Below the pieces are notes generated by a model. That model was not told the origin of the DNA and made no database searches. It was given only the letters and a program-made list of their open reading frames with translations. The position numbers were made by a program, and so were the translations under genes. Positions 24,426 to 33,116 of a stretch of DNA of 64,000 bases are shown here, piece after piece. The DNA is from SSF53 sp036170535 (GTDB lineage Bacteria; Spirochaetota; Leptospiria; Leptospirales; Leptonemataceae). Numbering within the stretch: position 1 is the stretch's first letter; each line of letters opens with the position of its first letter. The stretch spans positions 1 to 64,000 of the forward strand of contig JAVHPJ010000239.1 in NCBI GenBank assembly GCA_036170535.1, given 5' to 3'.

Positions 24426-25793
24426 TTGAACGGTCTCGTCGAAATCATCGCGCTGGTTGTATTCCTGTTCCTGTTTGTGGTGGGCGGATACTATCTTTAT
24501 CTGACTTTTTCCGGTCCGCGCAAAATCGAAGAAATCGACCGCCTGGTCCGGCAGGGTCGCTTTCGCGACGCGATGTTCCAGCTCCGGAAGGTTATCGAAA
24601 AGGACGATCGCAACCTGCGAGCGCGCTTCCTTATGGCGCGCTGTCTGCACAAAACCGACGATGCCGGGGCGGCGGTGCTGGAATTGCGCCAGTGCTTGAA
24701 GATCGCCAAATATACGCCGGAAGTCACCGAGGCGGCAGTGCGTCGGGAGTTGGCCCAGTGCCTGGAAGAGGTGAACAACCTGACCGAGGCCAAGAACGAG
24801 TATTTGATCCTGACCCAGATTGACGCTGGCAACTATGACAATTGGTATCACGTGGGCGATATGTTCTTTCGCGCCAGTCTGCACAGCAAAGCGGTTCCGT
24901 ACCTGAAAAAAGCGATCGCGCTCAACGCCCGTCACGCCGATTCGCTTGCGATCCTGGGACAGTGCGAATACCATCTGGCCGCGTATCAAGAAGCGCGGGC
25001 CGCGCTCGCCCAGGCGGTTCAGTTAAAGCCGGATCACACCGTCGGCCGGTATTTTCTGGGTCTGGCATTGCGCTATCTGGGCGATCACGATTGGGCGCTC
25101 AAAGAATTTGAGAAAGCCGAAAAGGACGACGGCCTCAAGGAGAAGGCGATCCTCGCGCGCGGCATGACGCTCATTGACATGGAAGCGTATCCGCGGGCTC
25201 TCATGGAACTGGACCGCGGATTAAAAATCGCCCGCGCCGGAACCGATACATTCCTGAATATGAATTATCTGGCCGGCATTGCGGCGGAGCGCAGTCGCGA
25301 TCTCGGATCGGCGATCAAGTACTGGGAGATGATTGAAAAGTTGAAGCCGGGCTTTCGCGATGTGCGCGACAAGCTCAAGCAATACCAGGAATTCCGTACC
25401 GACGACGCCATCAAGGACCTGATGATTGCATCCTCGGCGCAGTTTGAGACGATTGCGCGCAGCATGCTCGAAGGCATGGGCATGCACATCAGCTCGCTGC
25501 GTCTGGTGGGCGACGCGGCCGTCGAAGCGCTGGCTTCCGAATCGGAAACGAACAAGCGCATGATGCGCAAAGCGTATACGCTGATTCTGATTCAGCGCGA
25601 GATGAACGCGCTCGCGGAACGGCATGTGCGCGAATTCCACGAGTCCATGCGCGAAAAGAACGCCTCACGCGGAATTATAATGACCACCGGCGAAGTTACG
25701 CCCCAGGCGCTCAGCTTCGCATCAAGTCGGCCCATCGAGATTTACGATTCTACCAGGCTTGCTGACGCACTCAAGGGCGTTTCGGTGAACTAA
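24426..25793 (+). CDS. Membrane-anchored TPR protein
   Basis: 455 residues from a TTG start. One N-terminal membrane helix (IIALVVFLFLFVVGGYYLYL, residues ~6-25) leaves the rest in the cytoplasm, since the flanking charges follow positive-inside. Residues ~35-300 are tandem TPRs (GRFRDAMFQLRKVIEKD, AKNEYLILTQIDAGNYDNWY, ALNARHADSLAILGQCEYHL and others). The last ~150 residues are a different alpha/beta region (FETIARSMLEGMG, ending PIEIYDSTRLADALKG) that might bind the next protein. Its stop is 1 nt before the start of the GAF-phosphatase gene, so they are coupled; it may serve as the membrane scaffold of that signalling unit. Exact function unknown. Confidence 0.8.
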   Translation: MNGLVEIIALVVFLFLFVVGGYYLYLTFSGPRKIEEIDRLVRQGRFRDAMFQLRKVIEKDDRNLRARFLMARCLHKTDDAGAAVLELRQCLKIAKYTPEVTEAAVRRELAQCLEEVNNLTEAKNEYLILTQIDAGNYDNWYHVGDMFFRASLHSKAVPYLKKAIALNARHADSLAILGQCEYHLAAYQEARAALAQAVQLKPDHTVGRYFLGLALRYLGDHDWALKEFEKAEKDDGLKEKAILARGMTLIDMEAYPRALMELDRGLKIARAGTDTFLNMNYLAGIAAERSRDLGSAIKYWEMIEKLKPGFRDVRDKLKQYQEFRTDDAIKDLMIASSAQFETIARSMLEGMGMHISSLRLVGDAAVEALASESETNKRMMRKAYTLILIQREMNALAERHVREFHESMREKNASRGIIMTTGEVTPQALSFASSRPIEIYDSTRLADALKGVSVN

Positions 25794-25794
25794 A

Positions 25795-28602
25795 ATGTCG
25801 GATCGTGCGGAGGATCAGGCCGGCGCAGCGTTTCAGCCGCTATTTCAAGAAGCTCCGGCCGGTCGACTGGCCGTGCGGCGTTTGCCGGAAGTGCTGGATA
25901 TTCTGGATCTGGCGCTGAGCGAACTTATGCGCATGGTGCAGGCGCGCCGCGGCAATTTTTATTTTTTTGATGAATCCGGCGAACTTGCGCCGCACCGGGC
26001 CGGCGACGATTCGCCCGGTCTGCGTCAGCTGGCCGCGTATTGCGTACGGGAACGCACCAGCATAAACTATAACAAGGCGGCTCTCGCGCTGGCGATGAAC
26101 CGCACCGGCGAAGCGCCGCCGGAGACGGAGCTTGAAGCGCCCGCGATGTGCGGCTACCTGGGCTTGCAGGAAGGCGATCTGGGCGTGATTTGCCTCTCTG
26201 AGCCGCTCTACATGGACCACTTCTATGAGGCGGACTTTAATCTCATCAAGAGTTTCGCCGCGACCTTCGCCATCTTACTGAAAAATGGCGTCACAGGTCG
26301 AACCGCCCAGGAGATCTTTCTCAGCTTTAAATCGAGCCTGCTTTTGCTGCAGGAGAACACCCATCTCCACCAACGCATTAAAGAAGCCGAATATCGGCTG
26401 AACACGGTGCTTGAGGTCTCAAACCTGATCAACTCCAGCCGCGAGTTGAAGGAATTGATCCAGGCCGTGCTGTACAGCGCCCGTCGCGTTCTGCGCGCCC
26501 AGAGCGCGAGCATGTTCCTTGTGGATCCAGAGACGGAGGAGCTTGTTTTTGATATTGTCGCCAGCAAAGATCGAGAACAGCTGCAGGGCTTTCGCATCCC
26601 TAAGGGGCAGGGCATCGTTGGTTTGTGCGCGCGCGAAAAACGATCGATTGTGGTGAACGACGCCATGAATGATCCGCGCATCTATCGGCGGGTGGACGAG
26701 GTCTCGCACAATATCACCCGCAACCTGATGGCTGCGCCTTTGCTCGTGAACGACAATTGCATCGGCGTTCTGGAAGTGATTAATACGATCGACCGGTCCG
26801 TCTTTACCAACAGCGACCTGGAAATCTTTGAAAGTTTCTCCGATTCCGTAGCCATCGCTGTTCAGCGGCGCATGCTGCTGGACGATCTGCAACGCACCAA
26901 TATGGAGCTCGAGCGCAAGCTGCGCGAAACCACGACGCTGCACGCGGTGGCCGCCGCGATGATGGAGGCTTCAACCGACGACGAGCTCTTTCTGCGCGTG
27001 CTCGAAACGATTCAGAAGAACCTGCACATTCAGCGACTTTCGATTTTGCTTTTTGAGCCCAATAAGAACCGACTCGAGCTCAAAGTGCGTCTGGGCGATT
27101 ACAGCCTCGATCGCGGCGGCGGCTTCCCGCCCCAGCTCGCGCGTCAGGTATTCGAGTCGAATCGGTCGCTCTTTATTGAAGATCTGGACGAGGATCCGCA
27201 GTACGGGGACTTCGCCAGTCCCGAGCGTTATCAGACCGGCGCCTGCATTATTCTGCCGCTTTCCGGTTCGCGCAGCACGCGACCCTACGGCGTGTTCTGC
27301 GCAGCCGACCCGAGTCTCGGCGTGTTTTTCGAAGAGGACTTTCGCCTGCTGACGACCGTAATCTCGCAGCTCGTTGGCGGGTACGAAAACCTGTTGTTGA
27401 ATCAACAGATCCTGACCCAGAAGGCGATGGAAAAGGAAGTCGAGATCACCTCGCGGATTCAGAAAAACATTCTCCCGCATTCGACGCCACAGCACGTTTT
27501 GTTGGAACTGGGCGCGCGCTCCGAAATGGCGCGCATGACGGGCGGGGACTTTTACGATTACCACGTGCACGAGCCTAACGGCGCCGTCACCTTTCTCGTG
27601 GCGGATGTTTCCGGCAAGTCGCTGCCGGCCGCCCTGTTCATGGCCATTTCGAGTTCGATTCTGCGTACGATCATTCGTCAGGAATCGGACCCCGTACAGA
27701 TCCTTTCGCGCGCCAACGATCTCCTCTACGAAGAGTCCCACTCGGGAATGTTTGTGACGGTGTTTCTTGCGCGCTACGAGCCGCACACGGAGACCCTGCG
27801 TTACGCCTCCGCCGGACACAACGATATGATTCTCATGCGCGCCGACGGCCGCATTGAGTATTTGGGCGGCCGCGGCCATCCCCTGGGCGTGCGTCCCACG
27901 CATATGCAGCGGTACGTAGGCGGCAAGACCGTGATCGAACCCGACGATTTGTTGGTGCTCTACACGGACGGGGCGGTCGAGGCGACGGACGATCAGACCA
28001 ACGAAGAATACGGGATGAGCAAGTTCATCGAGCTGCTTGAGCTAAATCGTTCCGCGCGGCCGCGGGCGATGATCGACTCCGTATTTGAAAGCGTACAGGC
28101 CTTCAGCGGCGGCGGCTTGCAATCGGACGATTTCACCATGTTGGTGACGCGCTTTAAGGGCACCCCGCGCGGAGTGCAGAATTATCACATTCGCCTGGTG
28201 GCGAACAAAGACAGCGTGCCGCGCTTGCGCGATGAAATTATGCAGATTTGCCTGCGGCACGGCATTTCCGGCGCCCTCCTGGACGACATTCTGCTCGTCT
28301 CGGACGAGGCCGCCACGAACATTGTGGTTCACGCGTACGCGGATACCAGTCTGCCGGACCCATTTTTCGATTGCGATTTACAGATAGAAACCAACAATTT
28401 TCTCAGGTTAAATTTCCGGGATCAGGGACAGCCGTTCCAGTTTCATGCTGTGCAGCAGCCCGACATCCAGGAGAATCTCGCCGGAAAGCGCAAAGGCGGC
28501 TTTGGCGTCTATTTGATCAAGTCGCTGATGAGCCAGGTGCATTACGAGCGCATTGACGGGGTTAACTTCCTGTCGGCGGAAAAGGATCTGCGCCGCCTGT
28601 AA
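25795..28602 (+). CDS. GAF x3 - PP2C phosphatase - HATPase (RsbU/RsbW-like fusion)
   Basis: 935 residues, soluble. Domains in order: GAF-like (~20-170), GAF (~205-365, FRIPKGQGIVGLCAREKRSI), GAF (~380-545), a signalling helix, SpoIIE-type phosphatase (~565-785; TGGDFYDYH, LVADVSGKSLPAALF, LYTDGAVEATD, SDDFTMLV), and an anti-sigma-type HATPase (~800-930; DDILLVSDEAATNIVVHAY N-box, FRDQGQPF G1-like, GGFGVYLIKSLM G2-like). RsbW-type ATPases phosphorylate STAS antagonists and RsbU-type phosphatases reverse this; here both are in one chain. A STAS gene follows 81 bp later, its likely substrate. The downstream target (sigma factor or other) is not in the window. Confidence 0.93.
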   Translation: MSDRAEDQAGAAFQPLFQEAPAGRLAVRRLPEVLDILDLALSELMRMVQARRGNFYFFDESGELAPHRAGDDSPGLRQLAAYCVRERTSINYNKAALALAMNRTGEAPPETELEAPAMCGYLGLQEGDLGVICLSEPLYMDHFYEADFNLIKSFAATFAILLKNGVTGRTAQEIFLSFKSSLLLLQENTHLHQRIKEAEYRLNTVLEVSNLINSSRELKELIQAVLYSARRVLRAQSASMFLVDPETEELVFDIVASKDREQLQGFRIPKGQGIVGLCAREKRSIVVNDAMNDPRIYRRVDEVSHNITRNLMAAPLLVNDNCIGVLEVINTIDRSVFTNSDLEIFESFSDSVAIAVQRRMLLDDLQRTNMELERKLRETTTLHAVAAAMMEASTDDELFLRVLETIQKNLHIQRLSILLFEPNKNRLELKVRLGDYSLDRGGGFPPQLARQVFESNRSLFIEDLDEDPQYGDFASPERYQTGACIILPLSGSRSTRPYGVFCAADPSLGVFFEEDFRLLTTVISQLVGGYENLLLNQQILTQKAMEKEVEITSRIQKNILPHSTPQHVLLELGARSEMARMTGGDFYDYHVHEPNGAVTFLVADVSGKSLPAALFMAISSSILRTIIRQESDPVQILSRANDLLYEESHSGMFVTVFLARYEPHTETLRYASAGHNDMILMRADGRIEYLGGRGHPLGVRPTHMQRYVGGKTVIEPDDLLVLYTDGAVEATDDQTNEEYGMSKFIELLELNRSARPRAMIDSVFESVQAFSGGGLQSDDFTMLVTRFKGTPRGVQNYHIRLVANKDSVPRLRDEIMQICLRHGISGALLDDILLVSDEAATNIVVHAYADTSLPDPFFDCDLQIETNNFLRLNFRDQGQPFQFHAVQQPDIQENLAGKRKGGFGVYLIKSLMSQVHYERIDGVNFLSAEKDLRRL

Positions 28603-28683
28603 TCGGGATGAAAGCATTTCTTGATTTCGGCGACCGATAGTTAGAAATGGGCCGGCGCGCCGCTGGCAGGAACGGAAACGAAC

Positions 28684-29016
28684 ATGAGTCTGGCATATAA
28701 AGAGAAGGGACGTTACGTCGTAGTCAATCTTTCAGGTCGTATGGACGTCCATCTCGCCTCGGAAACTGAGGGAAGATTAAACGATCTGGTCAAAAAACAT
28801 GCAGATAAGGACTTTATCCTCAACCTGGAAGGGGTCGAATACATGTCCTCGTCCGGTTTGCGGGTCTTTGTTTCCCTCATGCGCAGCCTGAAAGAGTCAA
28901 ATCGTAACCTGAAACTCTGCAATCTGTCACTTGCTGTTCGTAAGGTGTTCGAGGTCGTGGAGCTCATGGATATGTTCGATATCTACGAAACGGAAGAGGA
29001 AGCCCTGGCTTCCTGA
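28684..29016 (+). CDS. STAS-domain anti-sigma factor antagonist (RsbV/SpoIIAA-like)
   Basis: 110 residues, a single STAS domain: VVNLSGRMDVHLASETEGRL, FILNLEGVEYMSSSGLRVFVSL (the Ser-rich phospho-site preceding G-L-R) and LKLCNLSLAVRKVFEVVELM. The Ser in the SSSG motif is the normal kinase target. GGAACGGAAACGAAC precedes the ATG. Placed directly behind the fused phosphatase/kinase-like protein, it should be the switch element whose phosphorylation state releases or binds a partner protein. Confidence 0.93.
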   Translation: MSLAYKEKGRYVVVNLSGRMDVHLASETEGRLNDLVKKHADKDFILNLEGVEYMSSSGLRVFVSLMRSLKESNRNLKLCNLSLAVRKVFEVVELMDMFDIYETEEEALAS

Positions 29017-29017
29017 A

Positions 29018-31525
29018 ATGAGTTCCAGTCGCAATATGAAGCCGTCCCTTCGCAGGCGGCTCTTAAATCACCTCGCCCGACTGTTCGGGCTGCACCCGGA
29101 TGTGGGCGGCCTGATTTCCGGCGCCGTTCGCCTGGCCAATCCGCACCAGGCCGCGCTGCCTTCGGAGAACCTGCCCATGGCCTCGCGGGTCCTCGCGAAC
29201 GGCCTGTGGAATTACGCCTTCTTTCAATTTTACCCCCATTTCTCGGCGCCCTTCTGGGTCCAACGCCAGTACGATCTCTTTGATCCGGCCTATCTGCCGC
29301 GGGGCGGCATGATGGTCTCCGTGAACGTGACCAATCGAAACTGGATGGGCGTGCGAGCCCCTGGCGGCTCGGCCTTCGCCATTGTAGATACCGCCGGCTC
29401 GCTTTCACCGGTCGCCGGCTATTATTCCCTGGAGTTCGGGCTGCGCGTCGGCGACGAGCTGTTTCTCGGGCCGCGCAAACATGACTTTGATGTGGAGCAG
29501 CGGCTGGTGCGCGGACTGCCCGCGCCGCGCACCCGGTATGCGCGTAAGAACTTCGTCGCCGATTGGACGGTAGTGGGCAGCTCGGAAAATCCTGACCTGA
29601 TTCTGAACTCCATTCGCTACCGGTATCGCGGCGACGAGCCGGCGCACATTGTCATTGGCTTCCGTCCCTTTAATCCGGAAGGCGCTGCGCCGATTTATCG
29701 ACTGCAATATACGCCCGCACATTCATCGGCCGGCGGCGAAGGCGGCGTATTGGCCGTGAATGGACAAAACGAAATCAGTTTTCTGAACTCGCCGGAGCGT
29801 CTGCATTTTTCGCATCTGGAGAACGGCGACGCGTATTTTGCGGGATTGTCCACGCTGGACGTGAAGTGTCCCTTTGGAGTAAGCACGGCCGCGTTTCATT
29901 TCCCTCTGGCGAAGAAAGGCGAACTTGTGTTCCTCACGCGCACCTATGAGCGCGAATTGATTTCGCAGAGCGACGCCGATCTGTTGAACACGCTGTTCAT
30001 CAACGCCGCCGCCGAAGATCGTCGCTCGCCGCCGCGCCTCAAATACGTGCGCGATAAGGCCAAAAAGAAAATCAAAAACATCCAGACTGCTACGCTCTTT
30101 GATCCCGGACGCAATCTTCAGCTCAAGCCGAGTGCAATTTCCAACGGCGTTGATCGGTCTTTACGCAAGTGGAAGCAGGCGGTGGATCGCGGGGCTCAAT
30201 TCCAGTCCGCGCGCGCGCTGTGGAACGACGCGGCTCGCGGCCTGAAGGGTCATCTGTTGCAACTGCAAACCGGACGCGAGGTTACGCCCGGCGCCTTCAC
30301 CTACCGAATGTTTTTTTTCCGCGACGCGGCGTACATGCTCAGCGCGCTCATGGCCTGGAATTATCTGGATGAAGCGCGCAGCGTCATCGAACATTATCCG
30401 CAACGCATTGATCGAAACGGCTTCTTTCGTTCCCAGGAAGGCGAATGGGATTCCAACGGTCAGGCGATCTGGACCATGTTTCGGTTTTTCGAGTTCACGC
30501 AAGACAAGCGCTTTTTGCGCGAAGCCCTGAGCTCGATGACGCGCGGATCCGAATGGATTCTGGAAAAACGTCGCACGGGATTCGAGCATCGGCTATTGCC
30601 GGCGGGCTTCAGCGCGGAACATCTGGGCCCCGCGGATTATTATTATTGGGACAATTTCTGGAGCCTGGCCGGTTTGCGCGACACCGTGCGCGCGGCGGAA
30701 GCGCTGGACGGATCGGCGACCGCCGGCCGGTTCCGCGAAGATTACGAATCGTATCGGCAGGATCTGCAGGCGGTTGCAGCGCGCGACTTTCTGCGCACCG
30801 GCGCGCTCTCGGCTGCGCCGGGCCGGCCGCTCGACGCCGGGATGATCGGCAACTTGAGTTTGCTTTATCCGCTGGAACTCGATTTATTTACACTCGAAGA
30901 AACCGAGCGGACCTTTGACGCAATTTATGAAAAATTCTGCCCGGAGGATCTTTTCCTTCAGGCGATCATACATGCGGGGTATAACATTTACCTGAGCGTG
31001 CAACTGGCCCAGTGTTACCTGCGTATCGGCCGTGTGGATCGCTGTCGTAAGATTCTCAAGGCCGTTCTCAAGAGTCGCACCAGCGTGTGGACCTATCCAG
31101 AGGCGATTCATCCGCGCACGGGCGGCGGCTGCATGGGCGACGCCTACCACGGCTGGGCTTTTGCGGAAATTCTCCTGCTCTTACGTGAACTAACGGTCCG
31201 GCGCATCGGCGACACGCTCGACGTGTTCGGCGGCATGCGCGCCTCGGATCTGTATGGCGCTGATCTGGAGTTCGGTCCGTTTCCCATCGAGGGCGGCTGT
31301 CGGGTCAGTTTGCGGGGTCGCGTCGAGGAGCGGCGCGGCGAACTCGAGATTCATTTGCCCGGGGCGACCGCCTCCGGCCTGCACTTTGTGGACGTGCATC
31401 TGGAGTCGGTGCGACCGGGGCAAACGCGCATAACCGCCGAGGGCGTTCATGCGAGCGCGGCGGAGAAGGGCGTTCTGCGCCTGAACGATATTTCTGAAAC
31501 GATGCGAATTCGGTACGAATCGTGA
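29018..31525 (+). CDS. Six-hairpin glycosidase-like protein (GH15/GH63/debranching type)
   Basis: 835 residues from ATG 29018, one base after the STAS stop (an open extension further upstream would overlap the STAS gene in another frame). N-terminal ~340 residues form a beta-sandwich domain (MMVSVNVTNRNWMGVRAPGG). Residues ~400-730 are an (alpha/alpha)6 barrel: TYRMFFFRDAAYMLSALMAW, GEWDSNGQAIWTMFRFFEF, YYWDNFWSLAGLRD, and TYPEAIHPRTGGGCMGDAYHGWAFAE near the end, with the paired acidic residues typical of glucoamylase, trehalase and debranching enzymes. C-terminal ~110 residues are beta-rich. Probable hydrolysis of alpha-glucan or related storage/compatible-solute glycosides, cytoplasmic (no signal peptide). 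Its tight link to the signalling genes suggests control of carbon storage. Confidence 0.75.
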   Translation: MSSSRNMKPSLRRRLLNHLARLFGLHPDVGGLISGAVRLANPHQAALPSENLPMASRVLANGLWNYAFFQFYPHFSAPFWVQRQYDLFDPAYLPRGGMMVSVNVTNRNWMGVRAPGGSAFAIVDTAGSLSPVAGYYSLEFGLRVGDELFLGPRKHDFDVEQRLVRGLPAPRTRYARKNFVADWTVVGSSENPDLILNSIRYRYRGDEPAHIVIGFRPFNPEGAAPIYRLQYTPAHSSAGGEGGVLAVNGQNEISFLNSPERLHFSHLENGDAYFAGLSTLDVKCPFGVSTAAFHFPLAKKGELVFLTRTYERELISQSDADLLNTLFINAAAEDRRSPPRLKYVRDKAKKKIKNIQTATLFDPGRNLQLKPSAISNGVDRSLRKWKQAVDRGAQFQSARALWNDAARGLKGHLLQLQTGREVTPGAFTYRMFFFRDAAYMLSALMAWNYLDEARSVIEHYPQRIDRNGFFRSQEGEWDSNGQAIWTMFRFFEFTQDKRFLREALSSMTRGSEWILEKRRTGFEHRLLPAGFSAEHLGPADYYYWDNFWSLAGLRDTVRAAEALDGSATAGRFREDYESYRQDLQAVAARDFLRTGALSAAPGRPLDAGMIGNLSLLYPLELDLFTLEETERTFDAIYEKFCPEDLFLQAIIHAGYNIYLSVQLAQCYLRIGRVDRCRKILKAVLKSRTSVWTYPEAIHPRTGGGCMGDAYHGWAFAEILLLLRELTVRRIGDTLDVFGGMRASDLYGADLEFGPFPIEGGCRVSLRGRVEERRGELEIHLPGATASGLHFVDVHLESVRPGQTRITAEGVHASAAEKGVLRLNDISETMRIRYES

Positions 31526-31550
31526 TGTGAGCGCGCCGCGCCGCCGCGCG

Positions 31551-31874
31551 TCAGTCCGCCAGGCGTTTGTGAGCGGTGACGCGCTTGCGAAAGGCTTCGC
31601 TGCCAAAGCTTGCGTCAAGTTTGATGATCTCCGGCGCCCGGTACGGATGTTTCTCGGAAATGTACTGTTCGATGGCGGCGTAGTTGCCTTCGCGCGCCTT
31701 CATCATCACCTTGAACTCTTCGTCGATCGTAATCTGACCTTCCCACATGAACACGGTCTTGACGGGGAAGATATTGCCGCTCAATATCAGGCCGTCGCTT
31801 ACCAGATCGATCAGGATCTGCTCGGCCAGCTCCTCTTCGTTAATAGATGTCAGCACTAATACTTCGGCGGCCAT
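31551..31874 (-). CDS. cutA: CutA-type divalent cation tolerance protein
   Basis: 107 residues from ATG 31874, preceded by AGGG at suitable spacing; the open frame to 31967 adds a non-family tail. CutA1 hallmarks: LVLTSINEEELAEQILIDL, FMWEGQITIDEEFKVMMKAR, YISEKHPYRAPEIIKL. These trimeric ferredoxin-fold proteins have been linked to copper tolerance. It ends convergent to the glycosidase gene with 25 bp between. Confidence 0.92.
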   Translation of the reverse strand: MAAEVLVLTSINEEELAEQILIDLVSDGLILSGNIFPVKTVFMWEGQITIDEEFKVMMKAREGNYAAIEQYISEKHPYRAPEIIKLDASFGSEAFRKRVTAHKRLAD

Positions 31875-31979
31875 GAAATTACCCTGCAATAAGAATCGGG
31901 ACACGCTAACAGATTGCTGACAATCCGGCAAGTCTGAAGCAAGTCCGGCCGCGCCGGCGTCGTGCAATTCCGGAAAAAA

Positions 31980-32939
31980 TCAGGGAGCGCGCAGGTGCTG
32001 GATCAAGAGCGGGCTGACCAGATCCGGGCGTTCCCAGTGCGAAATATGGCCGGCGCCGTGGATTTCGATCAACCGGACTGCGGAATTTTCGTCGGCAATG
32101 CGGCGGCCGACTTCGACCGGAATGACGCCATCTTGATCGCCCCAGAGCAAAAGCAACGGGCGCTCGCGCGTATAGACCTGCGCGTAGACGCTTTTGATTT
32201 CTCCCAGCGGCATATTGCGCAGGGAAGAGAGCAATGCCGCCTTGAAGCCGCGAAACTGCATTTGCGGCTCGAAATTGCGCCGATATTCCGGAAAGCGCTG
32301 CTGGTCGGCGGTATTTGCGCCCAACCCGCCGAGCAAGAGCGGATCGCCCAGAGCGCCGATTAACCAATCGCCCAGCAAGGGCGCCTCCGCCGCTCGCGCG
32401 CGTAGAGGAATCGGAACCGGATAGCCGGCGGGACTGATCAGAGCAATGTTTCGCACCGATTCCGGATGCTGCGCGGCGTACAACGTGGTAATGACGCCGC
32501 CCATCGAAAGGCCGACAATGTGGGCGGGCCCCGCGAATCCGCTTGCGGCGCGCAGTTCGTGCAGCTGGCGCAAATAGAGATCCGGACCGTATACCGCCCG
32601 CGGTCGATCCGAATAGCCGCGGCCGTACAATTCGTAGCGCAAGACATGAAAGCCTGCGCGCGTGAGATCACGAAAGGTTGCATCCCATATGAACAGGGGC
32701 GTCGCGAGTCCGCTCACGAGTATGATGCGTTCGCCATTCGCCGGTCCGCCGATATCGTAGCTGACAATTCCGTCGCTGAGCCGGACGAACTTGCGGTACG
32801 GCCCGGCTTCCTCGCGCGTACTCGCGTTCAGGCTGCGTGTCTCGCGTGTAAAAAGAAAATAGGGCGATGCAAACAACGCCAGCAAGCCGGCGGCGATGAG
32901 GCGAGTACGAAGGGTGAGCGGGAGCGATGTTGCGGACAT
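31980..32939 (-). CDS. Alpha/beta hydrolase with N-terminal membrane anchor
   Basis: 319 residues. One hydrophobic segment at the N-terminus (RLIAAGLLALFASPYFLF) is a signal anchor or uncleaved signal. The fold is intact: IILVSGLATPLFIWDATF, YELYGRGYSDRP, nucleophile Ser in HIVGLSMGGVIT, acid in LLLWGDQDGVIP and His in IHGAGHISHWERP. Probable periplasmic esterase or lipase-like enzyme; substrate not predictable. It is divergent from the ferritin-like/CDGSH fusion gene. Confidence 0.85.
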   Translation of the reverse strand: MSATSLPLTLRTRLIAAGLLALFASPYFLFTRETRSLNASTREEAGPYRKFVRLSDGIVSYDIGGPANGERIILVSGLATPLFIWDATFRDLTRAGFHVLRYELYGRGYSDRPRAVYGPDLYLRQLHELRAASGFAGPAHIVGLSMGGVITTLYAAQHPESVRNIALISPAGYPVPIPLRARAAEAPLLGDWLIGALGDPLLLGGLGANTADQQRFPEYRRNFEPQMQFRGFKAALLSSLRNMPLGEIKSVYAQVYTRERPLLLLWGDQDGVIPVEVGRRIADENSAVRLIEIHGAGHISHWERPDLVSPLLIQHLRAP

Positions 32940-33116
32940 AATGGCGCGGCCGGGAGAGGTCTGTGAGTCGGCAGAGCGTGTAAATGCGGCAGCGCGCGGT
33001 CAAGCGCGAACGAAGCGTTTGTCGCGGGTTTAACGCGTCCCGCATTCTGCGCTCGCGATCAAAACAAGTTTACGCGCCGGTCCGCAGTCTGCAGCTTCGC
33101 CCTCCAGAGCGCCCCC

